Both the position numbers and the translations under genes were made by a program. A stretch of 64,000 nucleotides of DNA from NCBI RefSeq assembly GCF_031877795.1, contig NC_133932.1:137256841-137320840 (forward strand). The letters run 5' to 3'. Below are positions 26,076 to 41,000 of the stretch, in pieces. Source of the DNA: Strix aluco (taxonomy: Eukaryota; Chordata; Aves; Strigiformes; Strigidae). Each line of letters starts with the position of its first letter. The first letter of the stretch is position 1. The notes under the pieces were generated by a model that saw nothing but the letters and a program-made list of their open reading frames with translations, was not told the DNA's origin and ran no database searches.

Positions 26076-29000
26076 ATGCCTCTTCACGACGCGAGAGCCG
26101 CGGCTCTCCTCGCTTGGGTAAAGCCTCCCCTTCCTCCGCCGTAGCTTTGCTCTGTGGGTGGGACGCGCTGCCCGGTGGCTCCCGGCTGCTGCCGGCTCCG
26201 GCGGCTCCTCAGGGCCGGTTGAGGGAGGGATTGTGGCTGCGGCAGGTCCCGGAGCAGCCGAGTCCCGGCTGTTTGTGGGCAGGGGGGTGTTTGCTCACCG
26301 TTCCTGTTGAGTAACCAGAAATGCCGGAACAGCTTGGTTTGGCCGCGGGAACTGCCCGGGAGCCGAGTGGCCACTGAGGCCATAAAGGGGCTGTTGGATC
26401 TGCCTGGCGTTGGCTTCCACCTTCTGACCCTCTCGCCCCATTTCCAGGTGAACAGCACGAAAGTTTGTACCGATCCCCTCGATGAGCTGTCGCAGCTCCA
26501 GGATTGTGGTGTCTTCATCAGGATCATCCACAAAATGTGAGTACGGGGAGCCGGGGTGCGCTCCAAACCACCCGGCCGGTTGCGAGCCAGCCCGGCCCGT
26601 TGCTTGCCACCCGCCGCAACCAAAGACGGGGCTCGTGCCTTCGCGCTGTGGCTCCTTCGCACGGAAAGCCACAGCTCGGGCTGGAGAACAAACCTGCTCG
26701 AGGCCGCTGGCACGCGGCGTGGCACGGGGTCTGCCTGTGGGGCCCCAGGGAGCTGACCAGGTAGGATTTTTTTAGGCCGGAGTTTATCATTTGAGGTTTG
26801 CTGTCGCATCCGGCGCTGATGTCTGGGCTCGCTCCTGGCGTTGACGCAAAGAGCCGAGCACCGATGCCAGCCCCGCGGGGGCTCCTGGAGCCGCACGGGA
26901 GACGCTTTTATTTCCATAAATGCTGCTGGGGTGAGGAAACAGCCCAGTGAGACTTCCTGAGCTGCGGGCCTGGGGGTCCTGAGGAAGATTTGGGTCTGTA
27001 AAGCAGCTTTAAGGCTCAACAGCTCCCGCCCCATGACGTGCTCTTGTCCTCTGGGGCCATTGGGCTGCTTCCGAGTACGATACGGGCAGGATGGAGCCTG
27101 ATTTCTCCGTCCCGGGACCGGGAGGAACGGCAATTAAAACCCGTGAGCTGCGATGGGCATCGGAGCTAGGACCGAGCACGCTCTGCTCTGGCTGAATGTT
27201 AACGAGCTGGCAAGGCAAACTGGGAGGGCGTGAGGCTGCTGCTCAGCGCCGAGCGCGCGGCATCGCTTTCAAACCCTTCCGGCGGGAGGCTCTGTGGGAG
27301 CCTGCCTGCTATAATTACCTCCCGCACTGTGTAACGAGAGCCTGCTGGGAGCAGGGATCGGCCTGCGGTGGGTGGGGAGGAAGGAGCTGCCTGCACCGGA
27401 GATATATTTAGTCAGACCTGGTTAATCTCCTGGGTCAGTGCTCCAGCTCAGATTAGCCGGGATCACCGGCGGCGTGCACTCACTAAACAGGCCTGACCGT
27501 GGCTTGATAAGTGGGGCGGCAGCGGGGCGGACACCCCGGCAGCCAGCTGAGCTGGGGAGCTCCCCGCAGCACCCAGGAACTCTGGGAGGATGAGAAAATC
27601 CTCCTTCCAGCCCATTCCCCGAGCCGAGTCCCTGCTGTCGGCACCCCGGCAGTAACCGAAGGCACCAAAGCGCCGGTTTTCGGCACACGGTTTGAGCTGG
27701 CGGCTGTTGAGGAAGAGCGCGGTCTCAAAGAAAAGCCGCAAAATGGCAATTTCAGCCCCCTCGAAAATCCAGCGCGGGCTCCAGGGCAGCGACCCGGAGG
27801 GGGATGGGGTCCGTGGGGCCATTTCCCACAACCGGGGATGCTTTGTGATGGTGAGAAAAATGCCCGGTTCCACGCGCGGTGCCTGCCCGGATGCCGGGGC
27901 CGCCGCCGGTTCCCTCTGCCGTGCCGGATGCTGGGGCTGGCAGGCAGAGGAGGAAGCGGCAGCGGGCCGGCACCCGCGCCGGGGGAGGGCTGGCTACCAG
28001 GCCCCGGGTAAACGTAACCGTGTTTGCCTGGGCCGCAGGGAGTGTCTGCGCCCGCTCCCGGACACGGCGCGGTTGGGTTTGGCTTCACGACCCTGACTGA
28101 GGCTGTGTTGCCTGAGAGCCAAAAAAGCTCCATTGCCAAAAAAATAAACCAATGTCGGTTTAATCCTTCGGTAAAGCCTTAACGCAACCCGCGTGCTCTT
28201 CCAGCCACAGGAGCGAGGAGGGGGAGTCCGTGCTGGAGCAGCCGCTGCCGGAGAGGATCAACTTCATCCGCGGCTTCCTGCAGAGTAAGAGCCTCCGCCG
28301 GCGCCGGGGGAAGCGGCTGCCCCTGCTCGGTGCCCCCCACCCCTGCGGCTGCGGGCTTCCTGTGACCCCCCCGCTGCACCGGCAGCTCCCAGAGGTGCCG
28401 GCAGGGCTGCGGGAAGGGAAGTTTTTCCCCATGGGAATCCTTGCCAGAGCCCAGGCACAGTGCAAAGGAGGCGCCAGGGGTGAAGGGGAGGCTGCTGGTG
28501 GCTGCCTGGATGAGGAGGGGGGGGATCATTCCTGGCCTCGAGCTGCTCAAATCCTGCTGGAAAAACTTTACTGGAGCAGGAAGCCCGGGAGGGGAAATGG
28601 GAAGTTTCTTGCATTTTGCTTGATCTTCCCTGGAAGCGGAGACACCGTATCCCACCTCATATCCCCCCTCCATAGACAGGACTGCCAAGGGCGAGGTGGG
28701 GGGGCTGGACCAAGGGGGAAGTTGCCAGGGGGGGTTAATAAAAACCTGTCAGAGTTAATTAATGGCAGAAGCTGAGCACTGTGAGGGCTCAGCTCCGGAG
28801 CACAGCCCTCCGCTCTGTGCCTCCCCTTCTCCTCAGGGTTGTCCCCCCAGCCCCAAGCGCATCCCCTCGGGGCAGGGACATGTGCTGGGGATGGAGGGGG
28901 GGGGGCGCGCTGGCGTGTGACCAGGAATCCTGCTTCACCTCGCAGAGCACTGCAAGCACAAATCAGCCGCAGAGAACCTGGTCTCGGCACAGAAACTCCT

Positions 29001-32000
29001 GGAGGGAGAGGAGCTGGCGTTGGCCAAGGTAATGGCGGGGCCTGTTGCGCTCCCAGCCGGCGCTGATGACGAGCGGGGTGGGTGACGCTTTTCTGCCCCA
29101 TTTCAGGTGGCCGTGCTGCTCCTGTATCACACCTCCATGAGCTGCCAGAGCCCCGGGGACTGGAATGAATTTGACTACAAGACCCAGGTAAAATCCCTTC
29201 CAGGTTCCCCCTCTGGACCAGGGGTGTTGGGGGGAAGTGGAGGTGCCTTTTGGGGGTGCCCTGAGACCTGCTCTGGTGTTCGGGACCCCTTAAAAGATGG
29301 GGTGGGGCGGGTGCTGCGGCACTCGTGACTCTGAGTGCGGGCAGGGGCAGGCAGGGAGCTCTGCCTGCAAACCGCAGCCGCTGCAGCAGCGTTGCTGCTG
29401 ACCCCACGGCTCCTCCGACGCAGGTTGAGCTGGCGTCGATCCTCAAATTCGTGCTGGACAACGAGGAGAGCCTGAATGAGAATCTGGAGACGTTTCTGCA
29501 AAGGAAAGGTGAGCGCTGGGGGCCCGACTGCCCGCACTGTGACACCGGGGAAGGGGGCCTTGTGCAGGCAGAGCTGGCACCGGGGCTGCTTTTTTCACCA
29601 ACCACAGTAAAATCAACAGGTTTTAACCTGTTTGCTGTGCTGGTGTCCAAGCGCCAGCTCGGAGCTGGACAGAAACAATCAGTAACCGCGGAGAGCAGCA
29701 GCATGGGCTGAGCATAAAAGCTAAAGCATAAAAACGTTGAGTTTTTTTTCCCCCGTTTGTGCTGCTGTAGCTGCCAAGCCACAAAAGCAGCAATGCCACC
29801 CAGATCCCCTCACCCCAGCACTACAGAACTGTCCCCTGTAAGCTCGGATTTAAGAGCCCGGCTGCCCTGTACCCGCCGGGCTCTCCGCACCCCACAGCCC
29901 CCACGGCCTCTGCAACGCTCGCAAAGCAGCCAGGTGGGTGGGATGTGGGACAGGGGCATGAGGCAGGTTTATGGCTTTTTTGGCGGGGCTGTTTCCCCCC
30001 TCCCCACTGGTCTTTGTGGTTTCTGTGCACCGGGGATTCCTCTGGCAGTGGCGGGAGGATCACAACCCACTTCTCACTTGTGATTTCCAGTGCCGCCGCC
30101 CTCGTCCAGCGCGTCCGGCAGCAGCTCCGAGGAGCACTCCCCGCTGCTCTCCCTCCCGCACAAGCGAGAGGTGCGTTTCCTGGAGCTGCAGAAGATTGCC
30201 TCCTCCTCCTCTGGTGCCAACAAGTACGTCTCCAGCCCCTTGGCTGCCGTGGGGGGAGCGAGGGGAGGTGAGGGGCATGGACAAGGTGGCTTCTGGGACC
30301 CGTGGGCATGGCCAGGCTGCACGCTGACTCTGCAGAGACCCCCCCTTTTCCATGGTGCCACCCTGTTGCGAATTCCCTGGGCTTGACGTGGGGCTCTGCG
30401 GTGGTAGGCTGAGCTCGGGTTGTAATTAGCAACTTTTAGCCCAGCTTGTTTCAGTCTAACGAGGACAGACACTTCACAGAGCGGCTTGTGGTTCTCTCCT
30501 GCCCTGGGGTGGCTTCGGGAGGACCAGGTTGAGCAGTTTCTCACGAGCTGGGCGCTTTGCCCGGGCACTGGTTTTGTACCTGCACACCAGACACGCAGAG
30601 GCTGTGCTTCGTGTCACCCGGAGGAGGAGAGCGGCCTTTCTGCTCAGCTGCTGAGGCGTCAGTTATCGCTCTGAACCCGCCTCAGCCGGGGGAACTGGAG
30701 CGGGGCCAGATAACCCGAGTGACGCGGTGTACCTCTCCGCAGCGAGCTCCCTGGCCCTCCGTCCTCGCCCATGGGGGACGTCATGCGGACCCCCCAGTTC
30801 CAGCTGCGACGCCTGAAGAAGCAGTTGGCTGCTGAGCGAGAAAACCGGGATGAGCTGGAGGTGGAGCTGGCAGAGAATCGCAAACTCATCACGGAGAAGG
30901 GTCAGTTGCTTGCGGGACGTCCTGGGGTGCAGGGAGGGCTCTCTGGGGCTGAGACATCCTCTGGTTTCTGTGACTTGGTTCTGATTTTGGCCCTGCTACA
31001 ACTGAGCTCGTGCACGGTCCATCCTGCCAAGCCCCAAGTGAGCACAGCTTGTGGCTCTGGGGCTTTTCCGCTTTCCAGAGCGGAGAGGGCAGCTCGGGGG
31101 TTTGCTGTGCCTCGCTCTGCGGTGGGCCAAGGGCACAGGCCGGCTGAACAGGAGCCAGCAGTGTGCCCAGGTGGCCAAGAAGGCCAATGGCATCCTGGCT
31201 TGTATCAGCACTAGCGTGGCCAGCAGGGACAGGGAAGGGATCTGACCCCTGTGCTCGGCACTGGTGAGGCCGCCCCTCGATTCCTGGGTTCAGTTTTGGG
31301 CCCCTCACTCCAAAAAGGCCATTGAATGACTCGAGCGTGTCCAGAGAAGGGCAACGGAGCTGGTGCAGGGTCTGGAGCACAGGTGTGATGGGGAGCGGCT
31401 GAGGGAACTGGGGGGGTTTAGTGTGGAGAAGAGGAGGCTGAGGGGAGACCTCATGGCCCTCTCCAACTCCCTGAGAGGAGGGTGCAGAGAGGGGGGATGA
31501 GTCTCTTGAGCCAAGGAACCAGCGGCAGGCCAAGAGGGAATGGCCTCAAGCTGCGCCAGGGCAGGGTCAGACTGGCTCTTCGGAAGGATTTCTTTGCAGA
31601 AGGGGTTGTTGGGCGTTGGAATGGGCTGCCCAGGGCAGGGGGGGAGTCCCCATCCCTGGAGGGGTTGAAGAGTCGGGCTGACCCAGCGCTGAGGGATCTG
31701 GTGGAGTTGGGAACGGTCAGGGTGAGGTTCATGGTTGGACTGGAGGAGCTTCAAGGGCTTCAACCAACATGATTCTGGGATTCTGCGGAAGGTCTGGCTG
31801 ATGTGATGACAACTCCGAGCATCTTTCGGAGATGGCTGTGGGTGCCCCTTGCCAAATGGTTTGGAGCAGGCTGGCAGGCAGAGGAGTCTCACCATCCGCA
31901 TCTAAAACACTCTCCACACTGGGGATTTCCCCAGATACACACAGAGGCTGCAGGTTCCTTCTTCCCTCTCATATTCCCTTGTCTATCCTGGGCAACAAAA

Positions 32001-35000
32001 GCCATGAGTGAAGCAGTGCCCGCGCCAAGTGGCAGCGCTGGCAACGTGGCTTTTCTGTCTCCTGCAAAGGGTTTCTGTGCAGTGGCCCCTCGCTGGCTTG
32101 GGAGGAGGACAGACGTCCTCTGCCACGCTGTTGGGGGGGTCAGGTGGCAAAAAAAGATGGTAACAGGCCCTTTCTCGCCACCCTCTGCAGAGGCTCAGAT
32201 CACCATGATGCAGCAGCGGATTGATCGCTTGGCTCTGCTCAACGAGAAGCAAGCGGCGGATGAGCTGGAGCCCAAGGAAATGGAGGAGCTGCGGGAGAAG
32301 AACGAGAGGTAATTCTGTCCACAGTCCTGTCTGTAATCCCTCCGCTCCCTCCTGCCGGGCTGGTCCTCATCGCATCTGTGGTCCCAGATTCTGTGTTGTC
32401 TGTCTCTTCCCCAGCAACGCACAACACAGGGGTGAGGGCAAACCTCCCTCCTGTTCCATACGGCGCCCTGGGGAGGAGGTGGCTTTGGCAGTTATAAAAT
32501 CACAGATAAGGACACCTTCCACTAGCCCAGGTTGCCCAAAGCCCCGTCCAACCTGGCCTTGAACCCTTCCAGGAAGGGGGCAGCCACAGCTTCTCTGGGC
32601 AACCTGTGCCAGGGCCTCACCACCCTCACAGGGAAGGATTTCTTCCTTAGATCTCACCTAAATCTCCCCTCTGTCAGTTTAAACCTGTTCCCCCTCATCC
32701 TATCCCTCCCCCCTGATGACGAGTCCCTCCCCCCTTTCCTGTAGCCCCTTTCAGTCCTGGGAGGCCGCTCTAAGGTCTCCCCGGAGCCTTCTCTTCTCCA
32801 GCTGAACCCCCCAACTCTCTCAGCCTGTCCTCACAGGGGGGTGCTCCAGCCCCCCGAGCATCTTCGTGGCCTCCTCTGGCCCCGCTCGAGCAGGTCCGTG
32901 TCCTTCTGCTGTTGGTGCCCCCAGAGCTGGACCCAGCACTGCAGGGGGGTCTCCCGAGAGCGGAGCAGAGGGGGAGAATCCCCCCCTCGCCCTGCTGCCC
33001 ACACTGCTCTCCCTGCAGCCCAGGGCACGACTGTGCTAGCCAGCACGCTGGGCCTCTTGGTCGGTGTAATTACAGCCTGTGGCCTGTTTTTATCGCAGCG
33101 GGGACCCTCACCTTGAACCCGGCCCGGGAACATCCGTCCCTGTCGCGGGGAAGGACCGTGCTGCCCACGCGGGTCTCGCCTGCCTGGGAAAGGCTCCACA
33201 TCACCGAAAGCTTTCAGGGTGCTATTAGAACTCCCAACCCCAGCCCCTTCCCCAGCTGCTAGCCCTCCAGTTTGACCCAGTTTGATCGGATCTGAACTGG
33301 GCTGCATCATACACTTGAATTCCGTTGCCTGCCGCGCTGCGTCCCAGTCTTTGCCCTGTCCCTGTGCAGTGACATGTTTACTTGGGAAGGAGGCCCAGCC
33401 TCCGCTGGCTGGTGCCATGCCTTTTTTATCTTCCCCTCACTCATGTTGCTTTGCAGAGGGGTGGCTGGGGCCCCGCAGCCGCCTCCACCCTCAGTTCAGA
33501 GCAGTCAGGCTCCTGCAAACGCCGCGTAGCCCCGCTCTGCTTGGGTCGGGACCCGATTTAGGGCTGAATTTACGGCGGTTTCTCACTGCGGCACAGAGGC
33601 GCCTCGGTACCTCATTTTCCTCAGCAATACCCAGCGGCGTCGGTCCCCAGTGATGTCCTGGCTGCACCCCCTGCTCTAACGACCCCCTCTCCCGCAGTCT
33701 GATGGTGCGCTTGCATGAGGCCCTCAAGCAGTGCCAGGACCTGAAGACTGAAAAAGGTCAGATGGACCGAAAAATCAACCAGCTGTCCGAGGAGAACGGG
33801 GATCTCTCCTTCAAGGTGCATCCTCTTCGCCTCCCCCCTTATTGTGGGACCCAGAGCGGGGAGGATTTGATGGCAGGGCTGGGTGCTGGCCTCCTGACAG
33901 CTCTGCTGCTGGGCTTGTGTGACCTTGACCCTGGGACTGAACCTGCTTTGGGCTCTGGATCCTGATCCGAAGGGAGAAGGGAACCATGGGGGTGGGAAGT
34001 AGGGGCTGGGGGGGGTTGGTGCTGCAGGACGTGAGCATCCAGGATGCGGATGCTCAGTGCTCAGGAGAGGGGAGCTGAGCCGAGCTTTCTCTGGGACTGT
34101 TTTTTTTGGTTTTTTTTGTTTTTTTTCCCTCCACCGCAGCTGCGGGAGATCGCCAGCCACTTGGTCCAGCTGCAGGAAGCCTTGAACGAGCTCTCGGAGG
34201 AGCACAACGCAGCCCTGGCACAGTCGCAGGAGAAGCAGGGGCAGCTGGAGAGTGAGCTGCGCGCTGCCCTGCAAGAGAAGGTGACAAAGGGGGTCCCTAC
34301 TAGGGCTGGGGGGCACCCACAGCCCCCCACCTTGAGCTAGGGACTTTCTCCTGGGGCTACCTCGTGCCCCGGTGTGGGCAGGAGCCTCCGGCACACAGGA
34401 AGGGGTCCCCGTGGTTGTCCCCCCCACAAAGCCCCAAGCTTGGCGCTGAATAAAGCTGGTGGCTGTGCCCCCCACTCGCCTCACGCTGTGCTCAGTCCTG
34501 CGTCTCTGTCCCCAGAAATGCTCAGAAGAGAAGGTCGAGATTCTGCAGGGGAAGATTTCTCTGCTGGAGGATCAGCTGGCCAAGCTGGGGGACTGCAGCA
34601 CCCAGGAGAAGGGAGAAGTTATGGGGGACATACTGAAGGTACGGCAGGGGGGAGCTCAGGAGAGGCTCTGGCTTCTGCAGGCAGCACTTGGGTGGAAAAT
34701 TCTGGCTGAGGGGACGCAGGCAAAGCCGTGTGGGGCAGAGCCAGCTGCTCTCTGCGCTTGGGTGGGGGCTGAGCGCTCCGTGGGAGACCCTCTGGTGCCG
34801 AATTTTGGGGATACCGCACCCAGGTGACTGCAGGCTCCCCAGACCCACCATGGCACGTGGGTCGGTTGCAGAGGGAGCGGCTCCTGCGTGGTGGGAAAAG
34901 GAGTTTGGGGCACAAGGGACGAGGTGAAGGGGAAAGTGGGGTGCACTGGGGGTGTACTGGGGGTGCTGGGAGGGAAGGCAGGCACCAGGGCAGCTCCCAC

Positions 35001-38000
35001 TGGGATGCGGCGCCTGGGTCTGCGGCGAGAGCGTTGGATTCAGCTCGAGTAACACTGGGGGGGGTGTTTGTGTTTTGTTTCCACCCCCCCTCCCAATGTC
35101 TCTTCTCTCTGCCAGTTGGAAGAGCTGAAGCAGGAGGTGTCCAGCCTCGCCGCTAAAGGGGCCGAGCTCCAGGCCACCGTCCTGCATCTGGAGGAGGAGA
35201 AGCAGCGGCGGGAAGCAGCTCTGCAGTCTGAATGCGGGCGCTTCGAGGAGGAGAAGCAGCAGCTGGGCAGCCTCGTCGCCAGCCTCCAGAGCTCCCTCGC
35301 CGAGAGCCACCGAGCCAGGGAGAAGCTGGAGCAGGACCTGCGAGCACGAGAGGCCGGCGAGTCTCAGAGCACCCAGCGACTGGCTGCCCTCGACGCTCAG
35401 CACGAGGAGACGCTGCGGGAGCGCGATTCTGCCCTGCAGCAGCTCCAGCAGCTGCGAGAGGCCAACGCGTCCCTGAGCGGCCAGCTGCAGGCCGTGGCAC
35501 AGGCCCAAGCCACCAGCCAGGCCGCCTCGGCGGCGGAGAAAGCCGAGCTTAGCCGTAAAGTCGGTGAGCTGGAAGCCAGGATCTTGGAGCTCAGTGCCCA
35601 GCGGCAGCAGGGAGCGGCGGAGGGGCTGAAGGCTCAGCTGCGGGAGCTGGAGGGCAGGCTGAAGGAAAACCAGCAGAGGCTGGCTGAGAGGGAGAGGCTG
35701 GCCCGCGAAAACACCCGCTTGCAGGAGCGGCTGCTCTTCCTGGAGGAATCCCTGCGGAACACTGAGGGCATCCTGGAGGATGAGAAGAGGCGGGCGGCCG
35801 AGAGCCTGGAGGGCAGCCTGGCCAGGATCGCTGAGCTGGAAGCAGAGAGGCAGCGGCTGATGCAGGGCCGGGAGCCGGCTCCGCAGGAGGTGGCCAAAAG
35901 CCGGGCGCAGGAGGAGAGCCGGGAGAAGGCACCGGGAGCCTCCCCTGCTGCCCGAGGGGAGGCCAGAGAGTGCGGGCGGCTGGAGGAGGAGATGCGGGCG
36001 CTGAGCCGGGAGCACGGCCGGGCCTGCCAGCGGCTGCAGGCTGAGCAGGAGAAGGTGGCCACGCTGGAGGCCCAGGCAGAGCGCCTGGCCACCGAGCAGA
36101 AGGAGAAGCTAGCCACCCTCCAGGCCGAGCTGTCCAGCGCCCAGGCGTGGGTGAAGGAGAAGGAGGGCGAGGAGCAGAAGCTGAGGGCCGAGGTCTCCTC
36201 CCTGTGGGAGAAGATGGCCGCCGCAGAGCAAACCGCGGCCCAGCGTGTCGCCGGGCTGGAGGCGGATGCCCGGAGAGCTGCCGAGGCGCTGGAGGGGATC
36301 TCCCAACAGCTTTCCCAGGAGAAGCTCAAATCCAAGGAGCTGGAAGTCGCCGTGGAGCGGCTGCGGAGTGCGGAAGCTGAGCTCTCCCGGGCAGCCACTG
36401 CCAGCGGGCAGCGGGAGCGGGAGCTGGAGGCGGAGGTGAAGAAGCTCTCCGGGGAGCTGAGCCTGCTGGGCGCCAGGCTGGAGGAGACGCTGCGGGAGCA
36501 CCAGCGGGACCTGGCAGGACGGGAGGAGGAAGCCGAACGCTTGCGACAGGAGGTGGAACGGGGAAAGGCGGATTGCGGCACCGAGCGAGCCCGTAAGGCC
36601 GAGCTGGAGGCGCAGCTGCAAAATTCCCTCAACGAGCAGAGGGTGGAGAGGTCGGTGCATCAGGAGGAGCTGGCCCGGGCCCGGGAGCTGCTGGAGGAGA
36701 AGCAGCGGGAGCTGGAGGAGCTCCGCCGGAAAAATGTCTCGTGGGGCGAGGAGCTGAGGGACCTGCAGAAGACGGTCAGCAAGCTGAAAGGAGAACTCGC
36801 CTCAGCGGAGGCGACCAAGGAGCCACAGGGCTTCTTGGAGGCCGCCCGGAGCAGGGGTGTGGAGGGGGACGGCGTCAAGGCCACCTGCTCAAAGGAGACA
36901 TCCCTCAAAAGCTTGGAGGAGAAGACCCATCCCAGGGAGCAGGAATCCAGCTCGAGCCAAGAGCTCTACCAGGAGAAGCTGAAGGAGACGCAGGCGCTTC
37001 GTTCGCAAGTGGAGGAGCTGGAGCAGAAGTGCAGGGAGCAGCGGGAGGCTGTGGCCGCTCTGGAGCGAGCGGCGGCCGAGGCGGCGACGGCGGAGCAAGC
37101 GGAGCTGGAGGCCTCGAGGCGGGAAGCGGCGCAGCAGAAGGAGAAGGCGTCGGAGCTGCAGAAGCTGCTGGAGGCCTCGAGGTCGGCGCAGGCTCTGCAC
37201 GACAGCACTGTGGAGGCCCTGCGGAAGGAGCTGCAGGAGAAGGGCAGGGAGCTGGTCCAGAGCAAAACCGCCGCCGCCGCCGCTGAGAAGGAGCTGGCGT
37301 CCCTCCGCTCCGCGGCGCAGGAGAAGAGCCGGTCGGAGGAGAGCTGGAAGGAGCAAGTGTCCCAGTGCGTCCAGGAGCTGGAGAGGAAGAACAGCCTGAT
37401 CGGCAGCCTGGAGCACGAGGTGTCCATCCTCCATCGGCAGGTGACGGAGAAGGAGGGGGAGAGCAAGGAGCTGAAGCGCCTGATCGTCGCCGAGTCGGAG
37501 AAGAGCAAGAAGCTGGAGGAGAGGCTGCGGGTGCTGCAGACAGAGATGGCCACCGCCGCCTCGCGGGCAGCCGAGCGCTGCTCACTGATGAAGGTGGAGG
37601 TGCAGCGGTGCCAGGAGGAGATGGAGAAGCAGCGGTTGACCATCGAGGCCCTGAAACGGGACCGTCACTGCCAGAGCGAGCGCGAGGACGAGCTGCGGCA
37701 GGAGGTTAAGGTCTGCCAGGACAAGTGCCTCCAGAAAGAGCAGCTCCTCGCCGCCCTGCAGCAGGAGCTCGGCAGTGCCCAGGCGCTCGCCGGGGAGCTG
37801 CCGGCGTTGAAGCACCTTTGCCAGCAGCTGCAGGCCGAGCGCGCCTCACTGGAGAGCCAGCACCGCCAGGACCTGGAGCAGAGGGCGAAAGCCGTGGCCG
37901 CTCTGCAAGCGGAGCTGGCGCGGGCCAAGCTGGAGGCGGCCGAGGTACCGTCTCTGCGGGAGCGCTCGGCGGAGCAGGACCGGGCCGTGCAGCGGCTGCA

Positions 38001-41000
38001 GGCGGAGGCGGCGGAGGCGGCGGCGCGGTTGGCGGGGTTGCAGCAGGCCAACGCTCGGCTGGCTGAGGAGAACCGGGGGCTCGGAGAGAGCCGGAGTCGC
38101 GGGCAGCAGCGGCTCGAGGCCGAGCTGAGCCAGGCCAGAGAGCGGCACGCGCGGGAGCTGGAGCGGCTCCGCTTGGCGTCGGAGGAGCTGGTGGCCGGCA
38201 GCCGGCAGAAGGCTGAGGAGGCGGCGCGGAAGCTGGAGGCGCTGAGTAACGAGTATGAGAGCAACAAGGTGGCGGCGCTGGAGGAGAGGAGGAAGATGCT
38301 GGAGGAGAGGCAGAGGCTGACGGCTCAGGTAGGGGCTCCTGCAACCTCCTCCCCCCCCCACCCTCCTGGGAAACGGGGCGTGTTTTGGCACCCCCAAATC
38401 CTCATCGTGCTGCTCAGCCCAGGAGCTGGGGGACTGGGGTGAGAAGGGGATGGATGCTCCTGGTCTGTGCCGGCCACGTATTTACTTCTGCCTTCTGTGC
38501 TGGCAGGTGGAGCAGCTCGAGGGGTTTCGGAAAGACCAAGCCAAGCAGGTAACGCACGCGAGGTGCCGGCTGCTTAAACGGTGACGGTGCACGGCCCGGC
38601 CTGCTGCCGCTTCCCACCGGAGCCGCCCTCTCCTCTCGTCACCTGTTTGCGGTGGGGACCCAGCCGTGGGGTGCTTGGCTCCAGGTCTCTGGGCTTGTGC
38701 CTTCGCCCCCCCCCACCCTGGGGAGTAGGAACCAGGAGCTGCAGCAGTGCTGGCGGCTGCTGAGAGCATCCAGGGCTCCTCGACACGGGACCGTTGCTCC
38801 TCATCCTCGGAGAGGGGATTTGGGGGGCACCCAGGCTACCCCCTTCCTTCTGTCCACCCCTTTTTCCCCTCCCTAAGTGGGGTTCAGCTCCTCGCCCAGC
38901 TGGCAGGAGCGAGAGGAGGGGGCTGCGCTCCCAGAAAGCACAATCCAGATGTGGCCAGAGGTGCTGATACCTTACGGCAGTTGGGGTCAGCACTTGGGAA
39001 TCGCCGCTGGAAAAGCCCCGTTTCCCTGCCCAGCTTCGTTTGCCCCCCGCCCCAGTCCCAGCCCGAGCTGCCCAGGGACCCTGCAGAAGCCTCGTAGCTG
39101 CAACCAGTGGGGGCCTGGGGGCTCCCCGAGCATCCCCTGGAGCAGGTAGAGCCCAGCCGGGCCAGAGCTCGCAGCAGCCAGGCTGTGGTGGCCGTCTCCG
39201 CTTCGCGGGGTTCCCCGGCCCTTCCGCAGTGTCACGTCCCCTTCTCGAACCGCAGGAGCTCTGCCAGGGGCTTCCTCGGTGGCAGGGGCCGGGGGGGGGC
39301 AGGAAAACTTCCTCCTGGGGGTGCCCCCGGTGGGTCTAACCCAGCTGCGCTCTTCCAGGTGGAGGAGCTGAATAAAAAGCTGACGCAGCACGAGAAGGCC
39401 GCCCGCACCCAGCAGCAGAGGGTTAAGGTAAACCAAAAACTGGGGGGCTGAGCTCTTGGCCAGCTTGGGAGCTGGCAGGGGTTGCCCGGGGCGGGGCTCG
39501 GCTGGGTGCAGGGTGACTCTGAGCTGGTTTCTGCCCTGCCCGCAGGTGCTGGAAGGGGAGCTGCAGGCAGAAGCCACCCGTCAGCAGGAGAAGGTTGCAG
39601 AGCTGCAGGCGCAGCTCGCCCAGAAGGAGCAGGCAGCTGAGCACTACAAAGGCCAAGTACGCCACGGCGGGGGCTGGCGCGGCCCCATCCCCCCCTTCCC
39701 CGGCTCCCCGGAGAAGCTTGACGGGTTTTCTCTCCTCAATATCCCAGATGGAGAAGGCAAAAACTCACTACGATGCAAAGAAGCAGCAGAACCAAGACCT
39801 GGCGGAGAAGCTGAAGGCCATGGAGCAGCTGCAGAAGGAGAACGCAGAGCTGCGGGCCGAGTCGGAGAAGTTGGCCAAGGAGCTGCAGCAGAGCGTCCTG
39901 CAGGCCAAGGAGTCGGAGCTGAGCTGCAGGAACCTCAGCGGCCAGGTCCGCAGCCTGGAGGCGCAGGTGGGCACGGCGCGGCTTCACCCTCCTCCTCCTC
40001 TTTCCTCCTCGCCTCCGCCGGGGGGATCCATCCCTCCCCACTTCCCATCCAGGTGGAGTTTGCCAACCGGCAGCTACGGGAGCTCGGCAAGTTCCAAGTG
40101 ACCACGGACACGCTGAAGGGCCGCGAGACGTTCCGCCAGAACCCCTCCGACCTCAGCACTGACAGCCTCGACCTCAGCCTTGACGAAGCGCAGCCGCTCA
40201 ACTCCACCAGGTACCAGCGTGAGCCGCTCGGCAAACCCTGGTGCCCCCCCCGCCGCCTCCTCCTCCTCCTCCTCCTCCTCACTCTTACTCGGTTAACCCC
40301 TGGTGCTACCGTTCCTGTAGGAAGGCTGGCCGCTCGCACTCGGAGGCCTCGGCGGTGCCGCCGGACGCTGAAGATTCGCTGGTGTCCCAGCAGTTGCCGC
40401 GCAAGGTGGAGTCTCTGGAGAGCCTCTACTTCACCCCCATCCCCAGCCGCACGCGCTCGCAGCTGGAGAGCAGCGCCGGCTCCTTGGGCGACCTCTCGCT
40501 CGACTCCGGCTGCAAAACCCGCTCGGCCCGGCGCCGCACCACCACCATCGACATCACCATGACGAAAGTGAGTGGGGCCCAGGTGTGGGGCAGGGAGGGG
40601 ATCTGTGGGGCTGGGAGGGATCTGTGGGTCGGGGGGGGCATCCGTGGGGCAGGGGGGGATCTGTGGGGCAGGGTCTCCATGCTGAGGACGGGGACGTGTG
40701 TGTTGCTGAGCTGCTGCAGGGCTGTTTGTGCCCCCAAACTCTCCCCCACGACACCTCGTCCCCAAGACCCTCGTTGCCACCACACAAGGGCTGAGGGGGC
40801 AGCGGGGGAGGATGAGGGTGGCAGCTTTTTATCTGCTTCGGCAGCCACAGGGCACAGCAGCTCCCCCCCCAGGGCAGCTCCAGCCCCTGCTGAGGGCTTG
40901 GTGGGGGGGGTGGGCTGATACCTGGAGGGGCAACCCCCAGTGTCCATATGGGCTGGGGGATGCAGGGGTGGAGAGCAGCCCCAGGAAGGACTTGGGAGTG

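Noticed and set aside
31305-31901. Open frames with CR1-like peptides ([17 protein letters not shown] and similar) recurring at 19.5, 31.5, 47.0 and 57.0 kb
   Set aside because: They are antisense translations of CR1 3' ends, not a repeated gene family.
34522-36015. Leucine-rich 497-codon antisense frame over NUMA1
   Set aside because: Antisense of GAG/CAG/CTG-rich coiled-coil codons reads as Leu/Ser repeats. No promoter, no splice logic and no homology that I recognise.
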